Source of the DNA: an uncultured Bacteroides sp.
Lineage (GTDB): Bacteria > Bacteroidota > Bacteroidia > Bacteroidales > Bacteroidaceae
Length of the DNA stretch: 8,015 bases
Reading direction: 5' to 3'
NCBI GenBank assembly: GCA_900557355.1
Contig: USSR01000296.1
Span: 1-8,015, forward strand
Shown here piece by piece: positions 1 to 7,582 of the stretch. Position numbers and translations under genes: made by a program. The first letter of the stretch is position 1, and every line of letters begins with the position of its first letter. The notes beneath the pieces are model-generated. The model did not search any database. It had not been told where the DNA came from and was given only the letters and a program-made list of their open reading frames with translations.

Positions 1-31
1 AAATCAAACCTTTATTGCTGTTAAGCGGGCG

Positions 32-63
32 CAAAGATAGAGACATTTTTTGGAAAAGCAAAA
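32..63 (-). promoter_or_regulatory. Leftward Bacteroides-type promoter for a gene outside the window
   Basis: On the minus strand a -7 box TATCTTTG (positions 39 down to 32) fits the Bacteroides consensus TAnnTTTG exactly. A TTTTG -33 box lies at 63 down to 59, leaving a 19-base spacer, which is the usual distance for the primary sigma factor of this group. The transcript would start near position 25 and run left out of the window. No minus-strand ATG occurs between there and position 1, so only untranslated leader is visible and the gene served is unknown. Seen: the boxes and the spacing. Inferred: promoter function. Confidence 0.5.
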
Positions 64-81
64 GGATTTCTCTTTTTTTCT

Positions 82-89
82 TATCTTTG
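82..89 (+). promoter_or_regulatory. Candidate -7 box for the ettA gene
   Basis: TATCTTTG matches the Bacteroides -7 consensus TAnnTTTG and is the best such match upstream of the ATG at 171, implying a leader of roughly 75 bases. There is no TTG at the expected -33 position; the nearest, at 50-52, is 29 bases upstream and too far. The box is the mirror image of the leftward -7 box, and together they form a 9-base inverted repeat (31-39 and 82-90). The rest of positions 1-170 holds no gene that I can see. Confidence 0.35.
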
Positions 90-170
90 CCAAAGTTTTG
101 TGGCAGATTGCGAAGAGCGCTGCATAGTATTAAAGTAAATACATTATTAATATAATACACTTAAAACTTT

Positions 171-1868
171 ATGGCAACAGTTGACGATAAAAAGATTATC
201 TTTTCTATGGTAGGGCTGAACAAGACCATTCAGCAGAACAATAAGCAGGTGTTGAAGAACATCTATCTTTCGTTCTTTTATGGCGCAAAGATCGGTATCA
301 TCGGTTTGAATGGTTCCGGTAAATCTACCTTGCTGAAGATTATCGCCGGGTTGGACAAGTCTTATCAGGGCGAAGTGGTATTTTCACCGGGTTACTCAGT
401 AGGCTATCTGGCTCAGGAGCCTTATCTGGATCCTACAAAAACTGTAAAAGAGATTGTAATGGAAGGTGTGCAGCCCATTGTAGATGCATTGACTGAGTAT
501 GAAGAGATCAATCAGAAGTTTGGTTTGCCTGAATACTACGAGGATGCTGATAAGATGGACAAGCTATTTGCACGTCAGGGAGAGTTGCAGGATATTATCG
601 ATGCAACTGATGCCTGGAATCTGGATAGTAAATTAGAGCGTGCTATGGATGCCCTTCGTTGCCCGCCCGAAGATGCAAGCGTGGAACATCTTTCTGGAGG
701 TGAACGCCGTCGTGTGGCACTCTGTCGCCTGCTGTTGCAGAAGCCTGACGTACTGTTGCTGGATGAGCCTACCAACCACCTTGATGCTGAATCTATCGAT
801 TGGTTGGAGCAACATTTACAACAATACGAAGGTACGGTAATTGCTGTTACTCACGACCGTTATTTCCTTGATCATGTAGCAGGCTGGATTCTTGAACTCG
901 ACCGTGGTGAAGGTATTCCTTGGAAGGGTAACTACTCCAGCTGGCTGGAGCAGAAGACCAAGCGTATGGAAATGGAGGAAAAGACAGCCAGTAAGCGCCG
1001 TAAAACATTGGAACGTGAGTTGGATTGGGTACGCATGGCCCCTAAGGCACGCCAGGCAAAAGGAAAAGCACGTTTGAACTCTTACGATAAGTTGATGAAC
1101 GAAGACATCAAGGAGAAGGAAGAAAAACTGGAAATCTTCATTCCTAATGGTCCGCGTCTTGGTAATAAAGTTATCGAAGCAAAACATGTGGCAAAGGCCT
1201 ATGGTGATAAGTTACTGTTTGATGATCTCAATTTTATGCTTCCTCCCAATGGTATCGTTGGTGTTATCGGTCCTAACGGTGCCGGTAAAACTACGCTGTT
1301 CCGTCTGATTATGGGATTGGAAACTGTAGATAAAGGTGAGTTTGAAGTAGGAGAGACCGTAAAGGTGGCTTATGTAGACCAGCAGCATAGTGATATTGAT
1401 CCGAACAAGAGTGTTTATCAGATAATCTCCGGTGGTACGGAGCTGATTCGTATGGGCGGTCGCGATATTAATGCCCGTGCGTATCTTTCGCGTTTCAATT
1501 TCTCTGGTGGCGATCAGGAAAAACTCTGCGGCGTACTTTCCGGTGGTGAACGCAATCGCCTGCATCTTGCTATGGCATTGAAAGAGGAAGGCAACGTACT
1601 CTTGCTGGACGAACCTACCAATGACATAGATGTAAATACCCTTCGTGCTCTTGAAGAAGGTCTTGAAGATTTTGCCGGATGTGCTGTAATCATCAGTCAC
1701 GACCGTTGGTTCCTCGATCGTATTTGTACTCACATTCTTGCGTTCGAAGGAGACTCCAATGTCTTCTATTTCGAAGGTTCTTATTCAGAATATGAGGAAA
1801 ATAAACAGAAACGTTTAGGAAAAGAAGAACCTACCCGTGTACGTTATAGAAAGCTGATGAATGACTGA
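171..1868 (+). CDS. ettA: EttA-type ABC-F ATPase, energy-dependent translational throttle
   Basis: This is a cytoplasmic ABC-F protein with two ATP-binding domains and no membrane segments. In E. coli, EttA binds the ribosomal E site and gates entry into elongation according to ATP/ADP level. Domain 1 has Walker A GLNGSGKS (residues 45-52), signature LSGGE (174-178) and Walker B LLLDEPTNHLD with catalytic Glu199. Domain 2 has Walker A GPNGAGKT (367-374), signature LSGGE (456-460) and LLLDEPTNDID with Glu481. Residues about 260-330, rich in Lys, Arg and Glu, form the inter-domain linker that contacts P-site tRNA. Several stretches match E. coli EttA as I remember it, such as GWILELDRGEGIPW and CRLLLQKPD, and the length (565 against 555) is normal. 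The start at 171 gives the expected short N-terminus before the first strand; no Shine-Dalgarno is visible, as is usual in Bacteroides. The gene is monocistronic, ending before a terminator. Other ABC-F types (Uup, YheS, resistance proteins) fit less well. Confidence 0.95.
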   Translation: MATVDDKKIIFSMVGLNKTIQQNNKQVLKNIYLSFFYGAKIGIIGLNGSGKSTLLKIIAGLDKSYQGEVVFSPGYSVGYLAQEPYLDPTKTVKEIVMEGVQPIVDALTEYEEINQKFGLPEYYEDADKMDKLFARQGELQDIIDATDAWNLDSKLERAMDALRCPPEDASVEHLSGGERRRVALCRLLLQKPDVLLLDEPTNHLDAESIDWLEQHLQQYEGTVIAVTHDRYFLDHVAGWILELDRGEGIPWKGNYSSWLEQKTKRMEMEEKTASKRRKTLERELDWVRMAPKARQAKGKARLNSYDKLMNEDIKEKEEKLEIFIPNGPRLGNKVIEAKHVAKAYGDKLLFDDLNFMLPPNGIVGVIGPNGAGKTTLFRLIMGLETVDKGEFEVGETVKVAYVDQQHSDIDPNKSVYQIISGGTELIRMGGRDINARAYLSRFNFSGGDQEKLCGVLSGGERNRLHLAMALKEEGNVLLLDEPTNDIDVNTLRALEEGLEDFAGCAVIISHDRWFLDRICTHILAFEGDSNVFYFEGSYSEYEENKQKRLGKEEPTRVRYRKLMND

Positions 1869-1915
1869 TAACAGTGAGAATCTGATAGCATAAATTATAT
1901 TTTGATGACAAATAG

Positions 1916-1950
1916 AAAGCCCTGCAAAAAACTTGTAGGGCTTTATTGTT
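1916..1950 (+). terminator. Intrinsic terminator after ettA
   Basis: A 12-bp stem pairs 1916-1927 (AAAGCCCTGCAA) with 1933-1944 (TTGTAGGGCTTT), with one G-T wobble and a 5-base AAAAC loop. The 3' arm ends in TTT and runs on into ATTGTTAT. It lies 47 bases after the ettA stop codon. The A-rich 5' arm gives a T-rich tract on the other strand too, so it could also work in reverse. It separates ettA from the receptor operon. Confidence 0.85.
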
Positions 1951-2026
1951 ATAAAAAGTCTCAATAACTCCTATCTACTCTGAAATTTTGTAGCAGAAAT
2001 GTAATACAAATCTAAATCTTATTAAT

Positions 2027-2034
2027 TATATTTG
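2027..2034 (+). promoter_or_regulatory. Candidate -7 promoter box for the receptor-lipoprotein operon
   Basis: TATATTTG fits the Bacteroides -7 consensus TAnnTTTG and lies 58 bases upstream of the receptor ATG, after the ettA terminator. The transcript would start near 2040 and have a very A/T-rich leader of about 50 bases, containing two copies of TTAATTAAC (2058-2066 and 2071-2079). No TTG is found 19-21 bases upstream of the box; TTTTG at 1987-1990 is too far away. The missing -33 box may mean activator dependence or simply a weak promoter. Confidence 0.5.
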
Positions 2035-2092
2035 CGTCTTAAAACAGTATTTAATAATTAATTAACACTTTTAATTAACAAAAAACAGAAGT

Positions 2093-4840
2093 ATGAAAAA
2101 ACATCTAATTCATTTCCTGTTAGTGGCTGGGCTGTCTGTATTCAGTGCTGCGGCATTTGCCCAGACTACAGTGAGGGGGCAGCTCGTTGACTCGGAAACA
2201 GGCGAGCCGTTAGTGGGCGCTGCTGTTATGGTAGAAGGCACTTCACAAGGAACTGTGACTGACATTGATGGTTATTTTAAGCAAAGTGTTGCTCAAGGTG
2301 GGACATTGGTGTTCAAGTATGTAGGTTTTAAAGACCTTAAGAAGAAAATAACACAGAAGGGGGCTTCTGTTGATTTGGGTGCTATTCAAATGGAACCGGA
2401 TGCGGTGATGTTGAAGGACGTGGTGATTACTTCGTCTGTAGCTGTGGCTCGTAAGACTCCGGTAGCAGTATCTACTGTTAATCCCGTGTCTATTGAGGAT
2501 AAGATAGGTTCTCAAGAGTTACCGCAACTTTTGAAGTCCACGCCAGGTGTTTATGCTTCTAATGAGGGTGGTGGTTATGGTGACTCTAACATAAAGATTC
2601 GTGGCTTTAAGTCGGAATATGTGGCCATGATGATTAATGGTGTGCCTATGAACGGTATGGAGAACCAGAAGGTATACATGAGTAACTGGGGCGGACTGGT
2701 TGACGTGGCCAGTACTATTCAGATTCAGCGCGGACTTGGTGCGAGCAAGGTGTCTACTCCTTCCGTTGGTGGTTCGCAAAACATTATCACTAAGACCACT
2801 GATGCCAAGAAGGGTGGATTCGTGTCTTACGGTATGGGTAACGATGGCTACAACAAAGTGATGTTCGGTGTCTCTTCCGGTCTTACAAAGGATGGCTGGG
2901 CCTTTACTTTGTTAGGAGCCAGAGATAAACGTGACGGTTATATTCAAGGTACTGAATCTGAGGCCTACACTTGGTTCATGAGCGTGGCAAAACGTTTCAA
3001 TGACAATCATCAGCTTTCATTTACCGCTTTTGGTGCCCCTCAATGGCATAATCAGCGTAGTATGGCAAATGGTTTGAGTATTAAGGAATACCAACGCGTG
3101 AAGCAATGGATGGGCGAGGAAAGTCCTTATCGTTATAACTCTACTTTCGGTTATCGCAACGGACAAGTGATGAACTCTTCACGCAACGCTTATCACAAAC
3201 CGCAGATGTCACTCAACCACTTGTGGCAGATTGACCATAAGTCAAGCCTTAGTACAGCTGCTTATATGTCTATCGGTACAGGTGCAGGCTATAGTGGCAC
3301 GGGTGTGACAGGTTACAGTAGTTCTTGGTATGGTACAGCTACCGACGGTACGGTGAACACTCAGTTCCGTCGCCCTGATGGTACTTTCGATTATGATGCA
3401 GTTGACAAGCTTAATGCCGATAACTATACTAATCCTGTGTCTGTGAGTGGAATGCCTAATTATAACGGTTCATTGATGATTATGAACAAGGCTTCCAATG
3501 ACCACTTTTGGGCAGGTTTGATTTCTACTTATACCACTAAGTTTGGTGATGACTTTGATTTCTACGGTGGTATTGATTACCGTTATTATAAAGGATTGCA
3601 TCAGAATGTGATTACTGACCTTTTCGGCGGAAAATACTATATAGATTCTTACAACCGTAAGAATGTTTTGGCAGCCAATAGTGTGAACGGTGGAAATACT
3701 GCTTGGGTGAATGAAAAGTTGGGTGTGGGCGATGTGATTCGCCGTGACTATGACGGATTTGTGATGTATGAAGGCGGTTTCGCGCAGTTGGAATATAATA
3801 AGGATGCGGTGAGCGCTTTCGTATCGGGTGGTTTGACCAATACTAGCTATTGGCGTCACGACCGTATGTATTACAGCGGTGACAAGCAAGATTCTTCTAA
3901 GAAGCACTATTTGGGTGGAAACGTGAAAGCTGGTTTGAACTACAACCTTGATGACCACAACAACGTATTTGTCAATGCCGGTTTTATCAGCCGTGCGCCT
4001 ATTTTTGACAATACCTTCATCAACTCCCAAAGTTCACACGAACGTAATGCTGATGCCAAGAATGAAAAAGTTTATTCTTTCGAATTGGGCTATGGTTACC
4101 GTAGTAATTATTTCAGCGCCAATGTGAATGCTTACTATACTATCTGGAAAGATAAAGCATTATATGACACCGGTTCATACGATGACGTGGACGGCAATTC
4201 TCAACGTTGGACGATGAACATGAGTGGTGCACAGGCAAACCACATGGGTGTGGAGCTCGACTTTGTTGCTAAGCCTTTCCGTTGGATGGAATTTACCGGT
4301 ATGTTCTCTTGGGGTGATTGGCGCTGGAATGGAACAGCTACAGGCTATATGATGAATACGCAGGGACAGATTATCAAGAGTACGCAAGGAGGTGTTCTGA
4401 CTGATATGTCACAGGCCGAGCAATACAAATACCGTATTAAAATGGACGATGTGCATGTGGGTGGTTCTGCACAGACCACAGCAGCCCTGGGCTTGTCACT
4501 TCGTCCGATGAAAGGATTGCGTCTTAGTGCAGACTGGAATTTCTACGCCCGTAACTATGCCGACTATGACATTGATGCAAGCGATGCAAAGCAAGATACT
4601 CCTTACGTGATTTCTGATCCTTGGGAAATTCCTTCATGGAGCACCTTTGACGTAAGTGCGGGTTATACTTTCGACTTCGGTAAGCTTCGTGCTACGTTGA
4701 GTGGCAATGTGAACAACTTGTTCAACCAAGAGTACATAGCCGATGCGCGTGATGGAAGCAATCATGATTGGGAGTCGGCCACACGTGTAATCTATGGTTG
4801 GGGCCGTACTTATAGCGTAAAATTGAAGTTTAATTTCTAA
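2093..4840 (+). CDS. TonB-dependent outer-membrane receptor with carboxypeptidase-regulatory-like N-terminal domain
   Basis: Predicted outer-membrane beta-barrel that imports a ligand using TonB/ExbBD energy. Residues 1-23 are a signal peptide with probable cleavage AFA|Q. Residues about 26-103 form a carboxypeptidase-regulatory-like beta domain (GQLVDSETGEPLVGAAV, then GTVTDIDGYF). LKDVVITS at 107-114 is the likely TonB box. The plug spans about 118-236, with LPQLLKSTPGVYAS (143-156), IKIRGF (167-172), MINGVPMNG (180-188) and the closing IQIQRGLGA. The remainder is barrel, rich in alternating aromatic strands, with NVNNLFNQEYIA near the end and a terminal Phe, as expected for BAM-mediated insertion. 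No STN signalling domain precedes the plug, so transmembrane signalling to an anti-sigma factor is unlikely. It is shorter than typical SusC proteins (about 1000 residues), I do not see the SusC/RagA plug signature, and no SusD-like gene follows. The lipoprotein gene starts 12 bases downstream, so the two are probably co-transcribed. The substrate cannot be read from the sequence. Confidence 0.92.
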   Translation: MKKHLIHFLLVAGLSVFSAAAFAQTTVRGQLVDSETGEPLVGAAVMVEGTSQGTVTDIDGYFKQSVAQGGTLVFKYVGFKDLKKKITQKGASVDLGAIQMEPDAVMLKDVVITSSVAVARKTPVAVSTVNPVSIEDKIGSQELPQLLKSTPGVYASNEGGGYGDSNIKIRGFKSEYVAMMINGVPMNGMENQKVYMSNWGGLVDVASTIQIQRGLGASKVSTPSVGGSQNIITKTTDAKKGGFVSYGMGNDGYNKVMFGVSSGLTKDGWAFTLLGARDKRDGYIQGTESEAYTWFMSVAKRFNDNHQLSFTAFGAPQWHNQRSMANGLSIKEYQRVKQWMGEESPYRYNSTFGYRNGQVMNSSRNAYHKPQMSLNHLWQIDHKSSLSTAAYMSIGTGAGYSGTGVTGYSSSWYGTATDGTVNTQFRRPDGTFDYDAVDKLNADNYTNPVSVSGMPNYNGSLMIMNKASNDHFWAGLISTYTTKFGDDFDFYGGIDYRYYKGLHQNVITDLFGGKYYIDSYNRKNVLAANSVNGGNTAWVNEKLGVGDVIRRDYDGFVMYEGGFAQLEYNKDAVSAFVSGGLTNTSYWRHDRMYYSGDKQDSSKKHYLGGNVKAGLNYNLDDHNNVFVNAGFISRAPIFDNTFINSQSSHERNADAKNEKVYSFELGYGYRSNYFSANVNAYYTIWKDKALYDTGSYDDVDGNSQRWTMNMSGAQANHMGVELDFVAKPFRWMEFTGMFSWGDWRWNGTATGYMMNTQGQIIKSTQGGVLTDMSQAEQYKYRIKMDDVHVGGSAQTTAALGLSLRPMKGLRLSADWNFYARNYADYDIDASDAKQDTPYVISDPWEIPSWSTFDVSAGYTFDFGKLRATLSGNVNNLFNQEYIADARDGSNHDWESATRVIYGWGRTYSVKLKFNF

Positions 4841-4852
4841 GCGAACAAATTT

Positions 4853-7474
4853 ATGAAGAAACATATATTATTAGGAACCGCACTGTCTTCGTTGCTGATG
4901 CTTGGAGCGTGTGATTATAATGAGGATAATTTCCCTGGATACGATGAACTTGCAACAATAACCAATGTCCAATCAGATACCCTTGACCTTACTGCTGCTG
5001 ACTATAAAAAGATAGCAGGACTGAAGGCCAACACTGAGTTGGCTCTCTCTAAAGATCCTGAAGGAGAAACTTATGTGACTGCCTTAAAACAGCTGGAGAA
5101 AGATGGCTTTTTTACGGAAATGATTACTCCGCAGGAATTCTTGCCTGCCTATTTGGAAGACGCTTATCCCTATGTAACAGATAACTCCAAGTTTATAATC
5201 AATTATCGTATGGCGGAAAGCCTTCCTGAATACTTGACTGCTATTGCTGCTGCAAAGGAATTTGATCTGGGTAGTGATAATTATAAAACTGTATGGGGGG
5301 AAAACAGAGTGGTGAAGTATCTCACCCCCTCAACGTTGAAGGAAATTCCTAACCTGCTGAAAGAGGGTGTAAAGAGTCCGAAAACAGGTGAGGTAATGCA
5401 GGTAAATTACGCTTATTCGGAAACTGAGCCTAGTACGGGAGGTGATGGCGGTGGAGATGAACCAGAAGAGCCTGCCTATACGCCTCTCTCTGAAGTTTTG
5501 GCTCAGAAGTCAGGAAGCTTCACTTCCAAAGGTGAGGTGGTGGGTGCCAGTGCTACATCATTGCTCATCAGTGACGGAACGGGTATCATTCGTATCCTTC
5601 GCAACACTCTGCCTACTTTTGCAGTAGGCGATGTAGTGGAAGTGAGTGGAGAGATTGAGTTCAAGCAAGAATTGACTCGTTTCAGATCGGCTTCTGTCGT
5701 GAAATTCCTGGAGCGTAAATCGAGTTTTGCTTATCCTACTCCTAAAACGATAGATGCTGCCGGTTTTGCTAATTATGTAAAAGCTCCTAAGATAGAATAT
5801 GTTACCTATGAAGGCAAACTCACCCAGAGCGGTACGAATTATAACATTATAATAAGTGACGAGACTATTCAGCCCGGACTAACCAATATTCTCTATGTAA
5901 ATCCAGATCTGTTAAACAAAGATGTCGTAGTTACTGGTTATCTTGCAGGTGTGAGCGGTTCTTCTATTAAGTATCCCAATACTTTTGTGACCTCTGTGGT
6001 TGCCAAGGAAGCTACCAATACTGTCACTCCCGCAGGTGTGCTCCACTATATCGATGGCGGTGATTACGAGGCAGAAGGGGTGGTTTCGGCTGTCTATACT
6101 CGTGGGTTCATGCTTTCCGATTGTAGTGGAAGTATTTTGGTATATAAGAATACAGCTCCTGAAGAGAAGGTGGGTCAAATTGTTCGTGTGAAAGGTACTA
6201 CTTCCGTTCGTAATGGTGTGAAGCAGTTTGGTAATAAGAATCTTGAAGTAACAGTGCTTGTAAACGACCCCACTGACATTCCTGCAAAAATGGTTCCACA
6301 AGTGTTAACGGCTGCAGAATTCGATGCTTTGGCCGTTACTCCTCGTGTGGTATATGCTACCATCGAGGGCCAACTTAGCATTGAAGATAGTGGTAAGGGA
6401 TTTAACTATTTCAATTTGTTGGTTAGCGGAGCTTCCACCACTGTGTCTATTTCTTATGTAGATGAGAGTTTGTTTGATATGTCGCTTAATGGTAAGACTG
6501 TGAAAATTACCGGTTTCTTGCTTGATTATAATAATGGTCGTGTGGCCATGATGTATTCGAAAGTAGAGGAATCTGTTGCCACCGCTTCCGCCGCTCGTGC
6601 CATAACCCGTGCATCCGATGTAGAGCCCAATACTTCTGCTCTCTATCGGTACAATGGTTCAACTTGGACTGTTTACAATGAGGAAAGTGGTGCGAACATT
6701 GTGGTGATGCAGCCTTCTGATTATGTTTCTGTAGGTTCTTCTTCATTAAGTAAACCTGATGAAGTGCTTCCTGTATACTTGAAAAACTCGTTCCCCTACG
6801 CACAGGCAGGAAACATCAGGACAGTGGCTTATCGTTATAATACATCAGTGGCTGCCGATGAATATACATACGATGGTACTGCTTGGGTGAAGACTGTGAA
6901 CTCTGTACCTGGTACTATTGTATTTATGATGGCAAACGGCAAGTGGATTGAAGCGGTAGAATATTACTTCAATGATTTTGACGGCTTGCTTCATGGAGGT
7001 GCTCATATCGTAGATATAGACATTCCCGAATCTCTGAAAGAGAAAGGAGTATGGCGTGCAACTGATGGTTATAATACAATCTTGGGTTCAAGCCACGATG
7101 GTAGCAAGGCATGTAAGGCGGAATCTTGGCTCGTTACGGGTGAGATTGATTTAAGTAAAGCTGTTTCTCCTAAAATTATGGTGACCGCAAAGGGCAAATA
7201 TCTCCCTTCTGGTAAGACTATGACTGATTTTGTCAATGTATATATTTCAGCTGTCTATAAGGAAGGTGATGACATTATCAAAGAAGAAAAGAATGTGAAG
7301 GATTGGGTGAAATTGGAATTCCCCGAATGGCCGGTCGGTGACACTTATGTGGATATGGAGACTATGGTACCAGCTGAGTTTATTGGAAAGAAAGTATATG
7401 TAGGTTTCCAATATGTGGGCGATGATGCTGGAGTTCCCAATATTCAGATGAAGAATTTCGTAGTAAAGGAATAA
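4853..7474 (+). CDS. Large modular surface lipoprotein: duplicated OB-fold-like (DUF5689-like) block and C-terminal choice-of-anchor J-like domain
   Basis: A lipoprotein signal peptide ends in lipobox LGAC (Cys20). The following DYNEDN is acidic, like the Bacteroidetes export signal that sends lipoproteins to the cell surface. Domains in order: an N-terminal region (about 30-190) containing LPAYLEDAYPY (97-107); a flexible Gly/Asp/Glu linker (194-208); four beta-rich OB-fold-like segments at about 211-289, 295-385, 394-470 and 480-573, arranged A-B-A'-B'; an Ala/Thr/Arg linker (575-590); a second LPVYLKNSFPY module (about 591-700); and a C-terminal domain (about 703-873) that resembles the choice-of-anchor J/cleaved-adhesin fold (EYYFNDFDG, ESWLVTGEIDLS, KKVYVGFQY). 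I see no catalytic signature. It begins 12 bases after the receptor stop codon and probably acts as the receptor's extracellular partner, capturing ligand. Domain names come from remembered family patterns and are less certain than the repeat structure. OB folds and anchor-J-like domains can bind nucleic acid, sugar or protein, so the ligand stays open. Confidence 0.82.
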   Translation: MKKHILLGTALSSLLMLGACDYNEDNFPGYDELATITNVQSDTLDLTAADYKKIAGLKANTELALSKDPEGETYVTALKQLEKDGFFTEMITPQEFLPAYLEDAYPYVTDNSKFIINYRMAESLPEYLTAIAAAKEFDLGSDNYKTVWGENRVVKYLTPSTLKEIPNLLKEGVKSPKTGEVMQVNYAYSETEPSTGGDGGGDEPEEPAYTPLSEVLAQKSGSFTSKGEVVGASATSLLISDGTGIIRILRNTLPTFAVGDVVEVSGEIEFKQELTRFRSASVVKFLERKSSFAYPTPKTIDAAGFANYVKAPKIEYVTYEGKLTQSGTNYNIIISDETIQPGLTNILYVNPDLLNKDVVVTGYLAGVSGSSIKYPNTFVTSVVAKEATNTVTPAGVLHYIDGGDYEAEGVVSAVYTRGFMLSDCSGSILVYKNTAPEEKVGQIVRVKGTTSVRNGVKQFGNKNLEVTVLVNDPTDIPAKMVPQVLTAAEFDALAVTPRVVYATIEGQLSIEDSGKGFNYFNLLVSGASTTVSISYVDESLFDMSLNGKTVKITGFLLDYNNGRVAMMYSKVEESVATASAARAITRASDVEPNTSALYRYNGSTWTVYNEESGANIVVMQPSDYVSVGSSSLSKPDEVLPVYLKNSFPYAQAGNIRTVAYRYNTSVAADEYTYDGTAWVKTVNSVPGTIVFMMANGKWIEAVEYYFNDFDGLLHGGAHIVDIDIPESLKEKGVWRATDGYNTILGSSHDGSKACKAESWLVTGEIDLSKAVSPKIMVTAKGKYLPSGKTMTDFVNVYISAVYKEGDDIIKEEKNVKDWVKLEFPEWPVGDTYVDMETMVPAEFIGKKVYVGFQYVGDDAGVPNIQMKNFVVKE
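5480..6577 (+). repeat. Tandem protein-level duplication inside the large lipoprotein (two units of about 185 residues)
   Basis: Residues about 210-390 and 393-575 are diverged copies. The A halves share a short strand, then LISDGTG (238-244) against MLSDCSG (420-426), RNT against KNT (offset 182), and VGDVVEVSG (258-266) against VGQIVRVKG (440-448). The B halves share TIDAAGF then YVTYEGKL (316-323) against VLTAAEF then YATIEGQL (501-508), an offset of 185. The two copies have diverged too far to be a DNA-level repeat, so the duplication is old and not a recent expansion. Confidence 0.75.
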
Positions 7475-7504
7475 TTCTGGCGGAATCTTGAGATTATACA
7501 CAAA

Positions 7505-7545
7505 GCAATGTGGTAATGAGCTTCAATGCTCATTACCACATTTGC
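7505..7545 (+). terminator. Strong intercistronic hairpin, possible terminator or attenuator
   Basis: Perfect 15-bp stem: 7507-7521 (AATGTGGTAATGAGC) pairs with 7528-7542, around the 6-base loop TTCAAT. Two more pairs (GC/GC) can form past a single-T bulge at 7543. The bases after it (TTTGCATCTTATT) are only moderately T-rich, so efficient termination is uncertain. It lies between two same-strand lipoprotein genes and could end the receptor operon, reduce read-through into the downstream gene, or protect the 3' end of the upstream message. Confidence 0.5.
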
Positions 7546-7582
7546 ATCTTATTCATATCATTAAATCAGAAAGAAAACAGAG

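Noticed and set aside
1212..1733. Minus-strand open frame of 173 codons inside ettA
   Set aside because: It lies fully antisense to a strongly conserved ABC-F gene, and its translation shows no recognisable domain or organised signal. It is a shadow of the real frame.
1905..1967. Small plus-strand frame of 20 codons between ettA and the receptor
   Set aside because: It runs through the terminator hairpin, so its codons are explained by that structure, and no promoter or ribosome binding site supports it.
2058..2079. Two copies of TTAATTAAC in the receptor leader, 13 bases apart
   Set aside because: The region is almost entirely A/T, where such repeats arise easily. It more likely reflects an unstructured leader than an operator, though comparison with related strains could change that.
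3470..4030. Minus-strand open frame of 186 codons inside the receptor gene
   Set aside because: Antisense to the barrel region, with a composition dominated by Ile, Val, Thr and His as expected from reading barrel codons backwards. No promoter or domain supports it.
2093..4840. Reading the receptor as a SusC-type glycan transporter
   Set aside because: It is shorter than usual for SusC, I see no SusC/RagA plug signature, and the following lipoprotein has no SusD features. No glycan-degrading enzyme is visible.
7537..7544. CACATTTG as a possible -7 box for the last gene
   Set aside because: It matches most of TAnnTTTG but lacks the first T, has no TTG at -33, and sits within the 3' arm of the hairpin, which explains the sequence better.
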